The translations under genes and the position numbers were made by a program. From positions 1,302,001-1,366,000 of the forward strand of contig JAMWBK010000009.1 of the NCBI GenBank assembly GCA_029953675.1: 64,000 nucleotides of DNA, written 5' to 3'. Of this stretch, positions 1-12,038 are shown one piece after another. The notes under the pieces were generated by a model. The model was not told the DNA's origin, ran no database searches, and saw only the letters and a list, made by a program, of their open reading frames with translations. The first letter of the stretch is position 1. Every line of letters starts with the position of its first letter. This stretch comes from Rhodosorus marinus. Lineage: Eukaryota; Rhodophyta; Stylonematophyceae; Stylonematales; Stylonemataceae.

Positions 1-2026
1 GCATGTCCATACGCGAGAGGAGCGAGTCAACTCTGTCGTTGAGAGCCGATAGAGCAACCGTCTCATCAAGTATGCGCCTTTCCCCAGTTCCCTGTTTAAT
101 TCCCACATCCAAACTCCTCAAGCGCTCTTCGAGAGAGTAGATAGCCCTGTCCTGCTCAGCTATCTGTTCTCCACAAAGACCAAGATCGAGGATTTTCAGA
201 TACTTGACGGGGCGGAACAGAGGTAATACTCGGGACAGTTTTGCCAACGTACCTTTGCGCTCTTCACATTCGCATCAGCTACAGCAGCGATGTACTTCTT
301 CTCCATCTCTAATCTCTGATTTTCAATCTCTTCGATCTTGGCTTCCATTTCCCTCACTCTGGACATCAGGGCTTCCTTGTCGCCTGCCGACTCCTTGGTT
401 GTGGTAGAGTGCGGTATCGAGGCCCCCGGAGAAGTTTGGGGAACCTCAGGACGCGACGGTGGTGGTTTGGAAGCCAACGGCAACATCGAGCTCACTCTCA
501 TCGACTGTGAATCATTCCCAGACTTGGTGGTAAGCAAACCTGGCACTCTGAATTGCTCGCTTCCGACAATCAGACGTGGACCTTGACCCACATGAAAAGC
601 AGGCATTGGCTTCTGGATGTCCATCTTGACGGGCTGGAGCTCTGGAAATTCAAAAACTGTAACATGGATGCAGGTTGGAGCGGCTTAGCAAACAACACCG
701 GTCGAAAGTTCCTTTTTTTGGCACTGACAGAGAGCGAAAATGTACCATCCTCTGGTGGGGTAACCGTCGCGGACCCGCTAGCATCGTATGCTTCACTCAC
801 GCTAGATTCTAGCCACGTCTCACGGACCACACCGCTGTCATAGCCACTCACGGCCAGCGCACCATTCCTGGACGAGCATAGAGAGCAATGATCAACGTGC
901 AATCTGGTGGTGTGATTACAGACCTCCGGACTAGGACAGTTGGACAGCACACTATCACTCACTTTGTCATTGCAACTGCCAATATAGCATCATCTCCCTT
1001 CTCAACAATCTTCTCAGTAAACGAGTGACCAGCCAGTCTCCATGATCGCATAGTGCCATCCGACGAACCCGAAATAGCAAGGTCTCCGGATCCATTCACT
1101 GCAACGGACCAGACGCGAAGCTCATGGCCTTGCATGACTAAACGAGTTCAACCACATACAGGGTAAAAATTCGAGCGGGGTAGGTGAGTTGTTTGGTCCT
1201 GGAAGACATGTTTGATGTGCAACCCTACTGCTTTCTTGTTTCAGATTGTTCAAATCCCAGAGTCGAACAGTCTTATCTCCACTGCAGCTAACAATTTTTG
1301 GATAAGATGGGCCGTCAGACAAGTCCACGGCGTGAACCCATCCCGTATGTCCTAGCAGGTTGTGAACCTTTTTTGTTGTTCGTTTCCGTCAGCGAAGCAG
1401 GCGTTTCAGCGCTATTTGATAGCAAATCCTCAAGCGTGGAGGGAACCTTTTGCCGAACTCACCTCTCGTGTCTTGGACGCTCTAATGTCCCACAATTTAA
1501 TAGCCTTATCACGACCTCCGGAAACGACGAGGTTTCCGCTGCTGACCTCATCAGAACTGGTTGCGACGGCAACGCACTTAACCCACCCTTTGTGTCCTTC
1601 GAGTTTTACGATCTGTTTCTGTGTCTCAACATCCCACAACCGCACACATTCATCCTTCCCGCTGGAAGCAACCACTCTCCCTTCGTCGGTACTTGAAATC
1701 CCGGTAATATCAAGCGCATCGTGTGCTGCCTTCAGCTCCCATTTCTTCTCCGCTTTGACTCCTCCATGATCATCGGAATTCAGCAAAAGTCTTGTGCAAC
1801 ACACAGATCCATGCGCGTCTCCTTCAAACAGCAGGTCTCTTCTGCCCAAGTCCAACGCAGATACCAAGGAACCATGAACACTCACCGTATGAAGTGCTCC
1901 GACATCACCTCCGACTTGATGAACCGCCACAACCCCAGATGCGCTTCCAGAAACAAAAAGGTCTTCGCTCGGAGACAGGCTGATGCACGAAACAGCAGCC
2001 CCTTCATGGCCACCAGAATTCGCCAT
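1..2026 (-). CDS. WD40-repeat protein with C-terminal coiled coil (3' end missing)
   Basis: Multi-exon gene read right to left and cut off by the left edge of the window. I start it at the ATG at 2026 (MANSGGHEGAAV...); an open frame upstream of it has only a GTG. Exon 1 (to about 1462) holds WD repeats with the signatures VRLWDVETQKQ and IKLWDIRASK. Further repeats lie in exons near 1365-1230 (VRLWDLNNLKQ) and 1136-960 (GHELRVWSVAV, SSDGTMRSWRL). The frame continues after the 867 acceptor (NGALAVSGYDSG), then through exons near 641-253 and 190-1, which encode a Ser/Pro-rich linker and a charged heptad-like helix (MSRVREMEAKIEEIENQRLE), i.e. a coiled coil. WD40 propellers are protein-interaction scaffolds. 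I do not recognise the family. Splice sites fit GT-AG, e.g. GTGAGT after the first exon. Confidence 0.75.
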
Positions 2027-2919
2027 GTCTGCAGTTTTTCGGGCGTTCACATAGACACGGCGGAGCGGATTGCCAAGTTGCCGTCTGCTTCAAAAGACAT
2101 CACATCGACAGAAAATCTGAATGTTTTGGTCGTACTGGGTCAAATTTCCTAGACCCAAAGGCCTCCTTGCCGATCCGAAATACCGAGTGCTCCCAGATTC
2201 GACCCTTCATCTAAACTCCTACTATAAGGGTCCCACCCCTCCTCACGCTTAAAAGCTACTCCGCCTCGTCCCTAGCCTTCTTCCATGCTGTCTCAACGAG
2301 ATTAACAGTAGCCTGGCAGATAAACCTATTAGGCTGCGGTATCGTAGATTTGCTGCTTTCGAATCTGGAGCTGTCCCTCCTGTTCTGGAGTTGTCATGCT
2401 CCGCTTGACTTGACCTGAGCGTAGGTGCATGCGCAGCAACGTGTGCTCGAGGTTCTTGGGACGAGTGCTGTAACGATGTCTAGTAGCGAATTGCATTTGT
2501 TCTTGATTTATGGGAACTCTACTGGGCGGCCAGGCTGTTGAGGTTACGTTCGCCTCGAAGTGCTGGCAAATGAGATGCAGCAATCTAAAACTGTTCACCG
2601 TGACAGAATCACTGGTTGGGGCATAAAGGTCAAATTATCAGGTTGTTTCCACATTCCCAGGATCGGGTCACCGCTTGCTCCAGTTTGCACGTTTCTTGCA
2701 GTAGGTTTTTTGGGCTCACGAGGGGGCTGATGGACTATCACACGGATATTTACATCCCTCTCGTTTGCCGCGCGGCGTACGAATCTTCAACCCCACGAGA
2801 TACGAGTCAGGGCCTACGAAACCGGTTCAGTTTTTAACTCGGCCCATGGGTTATTGTAAAAAGTTGCACTAGCTGATCCATAGTTAGAAGAACTTGCCCG
2901 CCAACGGGCACAGAGTACA
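2027..2919. other. Intergenic, with one weak minus-strand open frame
   Basis: About 0.9 kb between the 5' end of the WD40 gene and the 3' end of the zinc transporter. A minus-strand open frame of 89 codons lies at 2329-2598. It is basic in its C-terminal half and matches nothing I recognise. A second short open stretch just downstream of it (near 2320-2265) ends in ARDEAE and a stop. They could be pieces of a small gene, but no splice pair joins them convincingly, so I do not call one. Confidence 0.3.
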
Positions 2920-4593
2920 CTACGATATGGTTTCTCTCCTCACACACATTGTCCCATCATACTCCTTATCCTGGCAGCATTCGCCTGTTGTACAGTTGAC
3001 CTGGATGGTTGCATGAATAACTCCAAATTGGTCTTTGAGGACCTGTAAAACAAAGCACATAAGAAGCCAAGCTTTAGAAGGTGTACAGCTTTAATCAATG
3101 TATGCCTCTAAATTCACCTTTTGGGCGCCTTTCAGAACGGGGTGTTGATCCTTCAAGCACGTGTTCAGATGAACTGACATTGCGGGTTGACCAACGGTTA
3201 GCGACCACACATGCAAGTCTGCTACTCCAACAACTCCTTTAACCTATCGATTCCAAAGTTCGGCCTCGTCAGCATCATCGCGGAACAAGAACCTTCTTCC
3301 GGGGTCATGTTTGAGGCGTACCTTCATCAACGAATCGTAAATCTTGCCTAAGTTGAGACCATTAGGGGTACCTTCCATGAGAACGTTTATACTATCCTTT
3401 GCCACTCCCATCGTCGTACCGATCTACAGATTTTACGGGAAACAAGCCAAAACACAAGAACCGTATCAGTCTCTTTCCATATGCGAACAACTCGTTAGGG
3501 TCTTCTCCAACGGACACCGACATACCACAAGGAACGCGAATTGAATTGTACAAATTGGATCCATGAACTTCCAAGACGGATTTATCCAGATAAATGTGGC
3601 CGCAATCATTACTCCAACGTTCTGTATCAAATCACCCAGGACGTGGACGTACGCAGCTCGGACATTAACGTTGGTGAAGTTCTCCCCAAGAAGGATGCCG
3701 CGGAGTCCTCCCACATGGCCATCTGGCTCTCCTGACTCAACGTCTGAAGTGCAAAGAAAAAAGCCGTATCTAAGTATCCAGCAGGGGCTCTTTCCAAAAT
3801 TGCCTTGAATCGCACGAGGAAATAGGATGCAGTTTGCATCTTACCAGCAGATTCATGATGGCCTTCGTTGTCATGGCTTTCATGGTCATGGCTTTCATGG
3901 TCATGGCCGCCATGCCCGTGCAGAATCGACTCAGCACCCTGGATTGACGCCGTTTCGAGAAAGCAATGAGTGAGACAAGGTCGTCGTTCACGCGCTGGAG
4001 AGAAAAAGCACTGGTACTTACAAGCACAACTCCCAGCACAAAGTTGACCACCAATCCAATCAAACCGAGGAAGAACATGCTAGGTCCATTTACGTCCTAC
4101 GGTTGCAGAACAGAATGATAGTTCAGCGTGGGATACAGGTGTTGGGGGGTGGAATACGACAACTGCACCAGCGTCTATCGAGAAGATATTTAAACCGGCG
4201 TTGGCGCACCTCCGGATGGAACAGTCTTCGAACGGCAAAGTACAACAAGACGATTGCTAGCAGCCAAATAAAGAGCGTGCTCACGAGGGCTCCAATAACC
4301 TCAGATCTGGCGTACCCGTAGCTCATTCCGGAGTCTCCAGGGATTCTGCCTACTCTGACAGCGATTAAAGATATAGCAAACCCAGCCAGATCCGACAGCA
4401 GGTGGGCGGCGTCCGACATAACCGCCAATGACCCTGAAAGATAACCTCCCACAAGCTCTACAATCATAAATACAAAACATAGGACGGAGGCCTTCACAAG
4501 CTTCTTCTCCGAGTCGTCCTCCGGCTTTTCTCCAGTGTGCTGTGATAGCAGCCTGGTCATTTCATCCGAGTTCTCAACACCGCGGCTTCCCAT
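2920..4593 (-). CDS. Cation diffusion facilitator (ZnT/MTP-type zinc transporter)
   Basis: Proton-coupled exporter moving Zn2+ (or a related divalent metal) out of the cytosol, probably into a vacuole or secretory compartment. The ATG at 4593 gives [16 protein letters not shown]. Transmembrane helices follow, including [21 protein letters not shown]. The metal-site motif of TM2 is present (SDAAHLLSD) and its partner in TM5 is HVLGD (exon 3714-3540). Between TM4 and TM5 is a His-rich cytosolic loop ([22 protein letters not shown], near 3935-3856), typical of zinc-transporting members. The C-terminal cytosolic domain is split over small exons ([23 protein letters not shown]; then [15 protein letters not shown]) and ends [12 protein letters not shown]...ETIS-stop at 2920. 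The cytosolic domain has the usual alpha-beta ferredoxin-like pattern. About six coding exons. Metal specificity is inferred from the His-rich loop only. Confidence 0.92.
3871..3900 (-). repeat. 15-bp tandem duplication encoding the His-rich loop
   Basis: Two perfect head-to-tail copies of a 15-base unit, followed by a partial third, encode the repeating H-D-H-E-S peptide of the zinc transporter loop. In-frame unit gain or loss would change the number of metal-binding histidines. Confidence 0.85.
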
Positions 4594-7143
4594 TCTGCGA
4601 AAATAAGAACAGTCACCGAAAAGTGTACAAACTATACAACCTTGAAACGGTAGAGCCTCCCAACAAAGCCAGCACCCAGTCACTGTTTACTCGATGATCA
4701 GACGGCACTTTCAAAACATAAACCCGAACATCTCAGGCAATCTACTTCAATCCCGAAGCCAGCCAATCGATGGCGATTATCCACAAATACCCACCAACAC
4801 GAAAACCTCACCAAAAATCAACAAAACCCCGCCTTCCCTCACGACCACAGACAACAAACTACCCAACAATCATCTACTCAAACCTCTCGTCCATTCCCAA
4901 AAGAACTTCCTCCCAAACCAAGATTGAACAACGAACCGCCGCGGCCCCCCCCCCCCTCCCCCCCCTCGACAGCAAGTCACCAGACACTCCCAACCCACCC
5001 CCGTCTCTTTCCCTCTCTCTCTAAAGAATTCAATACCTCCACAGAATACAGTACTCATGCCCCTCCAACTAACCCTCCACTTCCTCACCTAAACAACTGC
5101 ACTCCCCCCAACCCGTTTACCTTAATGCAACACGCCCGTCCATGGCCAAAGTGACTTCGTGCGGATCCCTGGCAGAGGGGGTTGGGATCCGTAGAGGAAA
5201 AGGGTTGCGTTTGTCGATGATACGATAGTGTAGAGATTACGGAAGTGAAGAGGAATTTTTATAAATATTCTGCACATAAAATAGGGTAGAGTTTTTAATT
5301 TATGCCATAAACGTACAAATTATGATTTTTAAGGAAGGGGAGGGGGGGGGGATAGGTGAGTTGGAGAAGAATCTTCTATTTGTTTTGTAGCCATTCGGGT
5401 AGGCTGCAAAAAAAATTCACGAGTCAAGAAACGAAACTTTTGTCATTCTCCTAGCCAGTTGCAAATAATTACAAATCAATCCGTTGAGTTGTCTAAAGTT
5501 TTTGTATTTTGATGTTTTGAATGCCGACCCACCAACAAACGTTGTTTGGAAGATTTTTTCAGGGCTCCGGATGGTTTCGATGTCTGATTGGTTATAGAGT
5601 TCGATTTCACGAAATAAGTTGCACAGCGACAACTGTTATGGTTGGGTTTCTATTGGGATACGATTCTTGCTTTTGAGGTCGCTGCTTACGAGCGCTCGGA
5701 CATATGCCGCGGCCGTCGGTTGTTGATCGACCGAGGTGACGGTCTCATAGGAAGAGTGAAGGAGAGCACAGAGTGCGGACGATGGAATATACCATTTCAG
5801 GAGTCTAATCTATTTTTTAGCTCCACCGTGTATATCTATTTATCTTACACGGATTGTTCGGATCTGCTACGAGGATGGGAATATAGATATAGCGCAGGCA
5901 ACAGATCAGCTTAGTCCGAATTTTGCCACAGAGAGCGGCGTTGCGACGCCAGTGCTGCTCAACATCTTCGGAGTTTCACGGAAATTCATCACCTGGCACC
6001 AGCCTCCTGATTATATACAACAGCTCCTTGGCCGGAGGCCACCTAAACTGGTTCCGTTCGAGTGACACGGAGTCATGGAGTCATGCGATAATCTGTGTTC
6101 CTCTGCAAACTCTCCTAGTTTGCTTTCTGAATTTGAGTCGAAGCGGCTGGGGCTTCGTTGATATCACGAATTTTAAAAATTCGTGAAGAGTGCTTAGCTT
6201 AGTTTCAACAAATAACATGATGTGCGTGAAGTCTTGAGCCACAGTGTGAATAATTCAGCCTTCCTTTTTTTGAGGTTATGCTCAATGTTTTCAGGAGTAG
6301 CCCAAATTGGCGCTCGGCTCGAGAACCGAGAAGTCAAAATTAGTCAAATGAAGCAGAGTAAGCACTGAGTGATTAATTTGTCTCTGTCCCCGTGGAGCAC
6401 TTCTGACACCATGCTAGAGCATTGCGAAGCCGACGCCTCATCGGTTACTAGCTCCCTACGTAGATTTGGAAAGTCCGTCGGACTCGACCAGCGTTGAAAC
6501 TAAACATTGCTCGGGTTCAATTTGTTGAACGCGTGAGACCGACAAGGTGAGCGTGTCTGAGAGGCAGTGTTTTTGGACAAGTTCGCTTCACACAAAAGAA
6601 TCCATTGACGGGATCATGGAGACTGCATTCCTGGACTTTGCCCACGCATCGAGGCCAAAGTTGTGATCGAACCTCAGCTTCAAAACGCATTCTATCCGTC
6701 AGAGGACGTGGTCCAGTGGCGCGAATTAGGGGCCGTAGCTCTTCGTTTTGCGTACTTGTCTGCAGGATGAAACAGTTCTAAGCAAGCAGAAAGCAGAGAA
6801 CTATGCCAAAGCCATCCGCTGCAGCAGATGAAATCTGTGCTGGGGATGATGCACCAGGTGCTAAAAGGGAGCCAGAGTTCGTTCACGAAACATGTCCGGT
6901 TGTTGCCTACTGACATATAGCCTGTTTCTTGCTTTCGTATAACGAGTTGTTGAGTTCCAGCGTTAATTGGTGAAACGATGTTGGTGGCAAGAGCACCAAG
7001 CTACCAGCCAGTGGGGAGGCTGGAGAAAGCTAAAATTTCAATTTTTATGTTTTACTTTGTTTTCGTCTTAGATAAGTAATACATAACGAGGGATTTGATT
7101 TGAACTACAAGGATTCATAAAACAGGGTGTTGATATCATCCTA
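4594..7143. other. Intergenic: A/C-rich leader of the zinc transporter, then unassigned sequence
   Basis: About 2.5 kb with no gene I can support. The first 560 bases are strikingly A/C-rich on the plus strand: 50 of 60 bases in 4801-4860 are A or C. They include a run of 12 C then T then 8 C at 4945-4965, so the transporter's coding strand is G/T-rich upstream of its ATG. An acceptor-like TTTTCGCAG sits directly before the ATG, so a 5'UTR intron is possible. From about 5160 to 7140 the composition is ordinary to AT-rich, with a G-run at 5340-5351. Short open frames at 5642-5914, 5923-6186 and 6692-6916 show no recognisable motif. Confidence 0.6.
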
Positions 7144-8127
7144 TCAATATACATACTCTTGCACGTTCATCTCTCTGCCGAAAGCCTCAGATCCGTCGAT
7201 CTGCTCGTAGCTTCCAGAAAACGAGTGCATTGGGAGGACTACACTGTCCGGAAGAACCGCGGGAGAAGGAGCATTAACGACAATTGACTCCTTGCTCTCC
7301 ATCCTCTGGGGTGATTCACTTTCTTGCTGCGTTCTCGCAGGCGACAGCGACCCGTCGGGTACGTCCTCGATTCCGAACAGTTTTCCGTTGAAAACTTCCT
7401 CGATGTAGTTCCCATAATCGTCCCTCAACTTGAAAAACGTGAGCTCGGTTACGAGGCTGTCGCTTCCGGCCTGATGCATCTGACCATTCCTTTCAACCTT
7501 GTAGTGTGCAGCTAGTTTGTTCAGTCCACCCCGGAATCTTTCCTGCGCAATGTACTTCATGTCATATATATTAGGGAAGAACATTTTTACCACATCCAGA
7601 AAGCCTTCTCGGTCTTCTGGCATTGACTGGGACGTAACGGCCTTCAACAAGTAGGCGAAATCATAACAAGAGTGGAATGAAATCCACTTTACATTGTCAT
7701 TGAGGACGACCCCGGATGAAATGAGTTTCTCCCCGAAGTCTTCAACGTCAATTCCTTCCCTTTGGAACCTCTCAAAGTCAATTCCACTTCCAGTGAGCAG
7801 GTTAATTGAGTCTTGCGCGTACGTATCGCTATCGAGAAAAAACTTGAAGTTAAACTGCCAAGTGGATACGTCCGGGCACAAGTTTCCGGCTTCGTCGGCG
7901 AAGCTGAAGCCTATTTGAATAATCTTCAACATATCCACGTTCACCCTCAGCGTTTGATACCGCTGCTCAATTTGATTCTTGTAGTGGCCGACCGGCTCCG
8001 CCACGACACCGGGAAACTCAGTATCAATCGCGACATAAGGATAATCCTCCAAAACCTCCGCAATCTTAACAATTTCCTCTACCAAATTGTGACCCCATAC
8101 CTCAACAATTTTACCCTTGGGCGCCAT
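7144..8127 (-). CDS. CAF1: CCR4-NOT complex deadenylase CAF1 (POP2/CNOT7-like)
   Basis: Intronless gene of 327 codons starting at the ATG at 8127. It encodes a 3'-5' poly(A) exoribonuclease of the DEDD family, the catalytic CAF1 subunit of the CCR4-NOT complex that starts mRNA decay in the cytoplasm. The N-terminus (EVWGHNLVEEIVKIAEVLEDYPYVAIDTEFPG) is the family signature; D35 and E37 are the first two metal ligands. The third acidic site is in the SFHSCYDFAYLLK segment, and the fourth, with the general-base histidine, in MHQAGSDSLVT. The catalytic core ends near residue 255 (FNGKLFGIEDVPDG). A Ser/Pro-rich tail of about 65 residues follows, which is longer than in animal CNOT7 and resembles the variable tails of plant and fungal homologues. 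All four catalytic regions are intact. One of only two intronless genes in the window. Confidence 0.97.
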   Translation of the reverse strand: MAPKGKIVEVWGHNLVEEIVKIAEVLEDYPYVAIDTEFPGVVAEPVGHYKNQIEQRYQTLRVNVDMLKIIQIGFSFADEAGNLCPDVSTWQFNFKFFLDSDTYAQDSINLLTGSGIDFERFQREGIDVEDFGEKLISSGVVLNDNVKWISFHSCYDFAYLLKAVTSQSMPEDREGFLDVVKMFFPNIYDMKYIAQERFRGGLNKLAAHYKVERNGQMHQAGSDSLVTELTFFKLRDDYGNYIEEVFNGKLFGIEDVPDGSLSPARTQQESESPQRMESKESIVVNAPSPAVLPDSVVLPMHSFSGSYEQIDGSEAFGREMNVQEYVY

Positions 8128-10598
8128 AAACAGTTAGACTCTTTCCTTCATTCAACTCGCGACTCGACAAGAAAAAAAAAAGAAGCCTTCTTCTACACCT
8201 TAGAAACGAACACACACCCCTAACCATTCACCCACTCCCTCAAACAAACCAATACCAAAAAAAAACCAAACTTCACCCGCACATCTCGAACAAATTTTGG
8301 TCCCGGTTCTCATACCTTCGTGCTCCCTGCACCCTCCCCAACCCCAAAATGCGAATCTTCTCCACTAAACCCTCAGCATACATCTCCACAGCAAGCGCCC
8401 ATATTACTAGAAGAAGGCGAACTATCATCCCCCACCCCACCCCCCTCCTTTCTTCCAACCTATGTAATCTAACCATCCAACAAGTTTTGTCAGAATACCC
8501 CTAACAAATTTATATACTCTAATATTGTTTTTAAAATAAGATATTTCATATTTAACGAGAAGTCAAACCCCTGAACAAAATTACCTAGTACGTGACATAC
8601 ATATATATATTCCTGCCCCTGAAAATAATTGGCAGGTCAATCTGCGTTAGGCATTGACCCCTAGTACAGTTCGTTAGTGAGAGGCCACGCCCTGAAAGAA
8701 AAAGTCTTAGGTATTATAGTATTATCTGTACGAAAATATTATTTTTGAAATTTTGCTTTCATTATATCGTAAAAATGACTTGCTTTTGCAGGTATACAAT
8801 CCTGGGCGGGGTGTGCTCCAAAGAGTCAAGTGTTGGCTGCACTTGACTCTTTGGAGTCCTTTTTTTTGGTTTTGTTTGAAAAAAACACAACAACAGCACG
8901 CCTAAAAACCACCCCCTGCTTGGTGCATAGTATTTTCTTTGTAATGTTGACGAGTACACGTTTTTATTCTGGTATTCGAAAACATTAGCCCAAGAATTTG
9001 ATCAAAATCTGAACCCCTTACCCTCCTCATATATTTCGAATGGTCACATTACAGCAGAGAAGGCATGTCATTGAACGTACCGTTAGAAGGTTATGAGGGG
9101 GTAAGATCAAGATAAAGATATCGACTGGAACAGTTATTTTATATCCATAAATAAGCATATACAAACGTTTGCAGTAACAAAACTACCCGTCATCAAAAGT
9201 CAACACGTTTTTTTCTCCGATGGATACACTTATAGTACTTCCTAGTAATTTGAGAGTTTTCATAGGAAAAACATGACCAACAAATTGTCCGCATCAAGCC
9301 CGTGATAGTTCGCCCGCACTGGGGGGGTCAATTTTGGGAACATTCGGAAATTACTCAAAACTATCACCCCTGGATATTCCACCCAAGAGAAAGAAAAGAT
9401 TGTATTTTATTACGTTAAACGATTTATAGGCCGAAGATATTCTTCAAAATCCCCCCCAAACCAAAAACGGAAACTCAAAAAAATTTGCACAGGTAGCGCT
9501 CACCCTCCCCTCCTCTTGCCGAAAATCCCTTTGACTACTATCGGTTTACAAATACGAGTTCATATTTAGTAAATATTTTATGGGAGCTAAGCCCCTTCGA
9601 GGACTAGGTATATTTTTTATTTTAGAATATTTTATAGCACCTTTTTGGACTTTTTTGGCCTTTTTGGGGGGATAATGTGTAGGGCAACGTGGATTGTTGG
9701 TGGATCGCACATGGATCGCTGTGCTAGTGTGGGGACGGCTTCTCCAACTGGTGCATGCCCGAAGCGATTTGAGGGTAAAGCTGGTGGCTGTGTTCACACA
9801 TCTGATCATGTGAGAGTCCCCCGGCATAAAACCGTTCTTCAGTTCTCATCAGCATCTCCTAGAGACTCCGCGGCGATGACCGCGGATCAACTTTGGCAAT
9901 GGCAGACGTCGAGCTGTGTTGCTTGCCCACGGACGTCAGCCATTGAAAACGCAAGCACTGCAAAAGTAACCCTATAGCCTTTATGCGAGATCCCGTTGAT
10001 CCACAGCGTTTTCGCATAGCATTCTCAGATCGTTTCTGCTGACACATTTTTCCCCTCGTCGGCGCTCGGAAGAGGATTCAAGCATGTCCGTCCTCAAAAC
10101 GCCCCTTGCGATGTCATTCTAGATTAACGGGATATGATCACCATGCAGATTAGTAGCCCACGCGCAGAGGCGAAATCGATGCGCAGCACCATGTTTGCCG
10201 GGATGCCCAACTCAGTGCTCGGCACGTTTTGAGTCGCACACCTCAGGCTATCGATTGCTTCTACGGGATAGTTGCAGTTTGAGCGGTTTTTTTTGTCCCT
10301 AGCCAGATCTGTGGTACGCACAACCGCCTGGTGAACGATCCCCAGCCCTTGAGTTCTCCTGAGACGCAAGAGTGGTCCTTAAGCCGCACAGAGGCCATCG
10401 ACAAACCTCGATCAGCACATGTTGGATGTGGGTTTGTTTCGACCCGGCTCGCTATGAGCTGGGCAACGACGCCACACTTATGATACTCTCGAGGCACACA
10501 TTCGGGCGACAGCATTGTAGAAAGCTTTTTTGTAGTGCGGTTCATGGCTATACTAGACAACCCCGCCGTTTTGGGTCAGAGGAAAATATACAGTTTTG
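8128..10598. other. Intergenic: A/C-rich CAF1 leader, a perfect hairpin, unassigned sequence
   Basis: About 2.5 kb without a supportable gene. 8130-8470 is A/C-rich on the plus strand, as expected for the leader of the minus-strand CAF1 gene, with C-runs near 8432-8449. 8480-9640 is AT-rich and contains the hairpin at 8816-8856. 9645-10560 is more balanced in composition and has open frames on both strands (110 codons + at 9645-9977; 81 codons - at 10124-10369), but none has recognisable motifs or joins well by splicing. Confidence 0.6.
8816..8856. repeat. Perfect 17-bp inverted repeat with 7-base loop, followed by T-run
   Basis: Arms at 8816-8832 and 8840-8856 are exact reverse complements (left arm ctccaaagagtcaagtg) around the loop ttggctg. 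On the plus strand the right arm is followed within three bases by a run of eight T. This could be a small foldback element, or the hairpin and T-run of a short Pol III or unstable transcript. No coding frame covers it convincingly. Confidence 0.85.
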
Positions 10599-11817
10599 CT
10601 ATAGTGCGAAGTACTCAGGCTCCGAGGGATTCGAGGAGTTCGGTGCAAGCGCCTCTGCAAGAGCCCATTCAAGGGCTGGGGAGGCTGAACACGCCACTCG
10701 CCGGCACATTACACTGAAAGGTTTTCCAGAGGGATCGAATACACACCCACCGGCTTCGGTCACAAGTGCTGCCCCGGCTACACAGTCCCAGGGACCTCCG
10801 AATCCAACCTCGTACATTGCATCCGCCCTTCCGCAAGCTACACTAGCCATACCGATGGCGCAGGAACCAATGCCCCTGGGAGAATTAGCATTCATAGCGA
10901 TCTACGTTAGCGGCGAAAACGCCAGCTCGTTCATCATGCCGTGCGGGATTCCACACGCGATCCCTTTGAATCTGCTGAATGTCGCAAACCTCATTGAACG
11001 GCAGCGCTCAGCGACGCTTCGATACCGACCCATCCAAGTGTCGAGCGTCGACGGGGATCTATCGGGCCCGAGTTCAGTGATCACCAATGATCGCATCATC
11101 TGAGTTTCACCAGACGTGCTTATTCTCGAGCCATTCCTCAGAGCTCCCAAGCCTTTCGCAGCCGTAAACGTTTCTTCAAGTATCGGAGAATGAACTACGC
11201 CTATAAGAGAGAAACAAGCAGCGCGGATTTCCGTTACTATTGCCACCGGCTGCCGATATCAGAACCAGTCAGCTGGAAACAGGCTTACCGAGGACGGGTT
11301 GTTTCTTCAACGTGAGGCCAATAGAAACACATACGAACGGAAATCCATGGACAAAGTTTGTCGTCCCGTCCAGAGGATCACAGAACCACGTAGGCTCGTC
11401 GGTTAGGTCCGGGAGCACTCCTGCTTTGGCTGTCTCCTCTTCTCCGATAAATTTGTGCGTTGGGTACTTCTCCTTCAGTGCATCTAATATGATCACCTCA
11501 CACTTTTCGTCTGTATCTGTCACAAAGTCCCGCTGGCTCTTGTTCGTCACCAGCTTCTTAGCCCTGATTGCGTCGGCAATAATCTGCGGTTTTGTCGGTG
11601 CGGTAAGTGAGATCCTCGGGAAGAGGACGGTAGAGGAAGATGCGGGGCTTGCTCACCTGCCCCGCCGAAGAGGCCAAGTCGGAGACGAATGCGAGCATCT
11701 CGCTCAACTCGCCTGCGAATCGAGCAAGTTATGTGGTTAGAAACCTGACCAGACAACATCCATTGTGGAATGTTTTTTCAACAAATCCGCACCGCTGTCG
11801 AAGTCTTTCACATCCAT
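10599..11817 (-). CDS. Inositol monophosphatase family protein
   Basis: Mg2+- and Li+-sensitive-type phosphatase hydrolysing myo-inositol monophosphates or a related sugar phosphate. Starts at the ATG at 11817 ([13 protein letters not shown]). The next small exon gives [18 protein letters not shown], and the following one reads into [16 protein letters not shown] and FIGEEE, the first metal-site glutamates. The diagnostic motif [15 protein letters not shown] is intact. Then come [24 protein letters not shown] and [14 protein letters not shown]. The last exon (from about 10872) starts [23 protein letters not shown] and carries the second metal motif ([18 protein letters not shown]). It ends EPEYFAL-stop at 10599. 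Length and domain order match the family, with five coding exons. Its start is only about 220 bases past the PNPase stop, on the same strand. It could act on inositol-1-P, histidinol-P or galactose-1-P; the sequence does not decide. Confidence 0.93.
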
Positions 11818-12038
11818 CTACACGTCACGACCCGATAGGCTTAAGAGATTCGATTCTCAGCTAAACAGAAAAAAAATCTCACTCTGAAGCTGTTCAGCTC
11901 GCACAGCACTCCTGGACAACCTAGATGCATTCCCCTCCAGCGTTTTTCTTTTTGGATGGGGGGGTTGTGATGGCCGCAAACATGCGCAAAAGTCTTCTGT
12001 AGACAAAGGTCATCCACGGTTCGCTAGAGGCTTTCTGT

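Noticed and set aside
2329-2598. 89-codon basic minus-strand open frame
   Set aside because: No recognisable family, the reading starts from a non-ATG codon at its far end, and no splice partner could be shown. Mentioned in the intergenic entry only.
9645-10560. Open frames on both strands between CAF1 and the phosphatase
   Set aside because: None is longer than about 110 codons, none has recognisable motifs, and no GT-AG pair joins them into a longer plausible protein.
10372-11103. 243-codon plus-strand open frame
   Set aside because: It is antisense to the conserved inositol monophosphatase exons, whose motifs are clear on the other strand.
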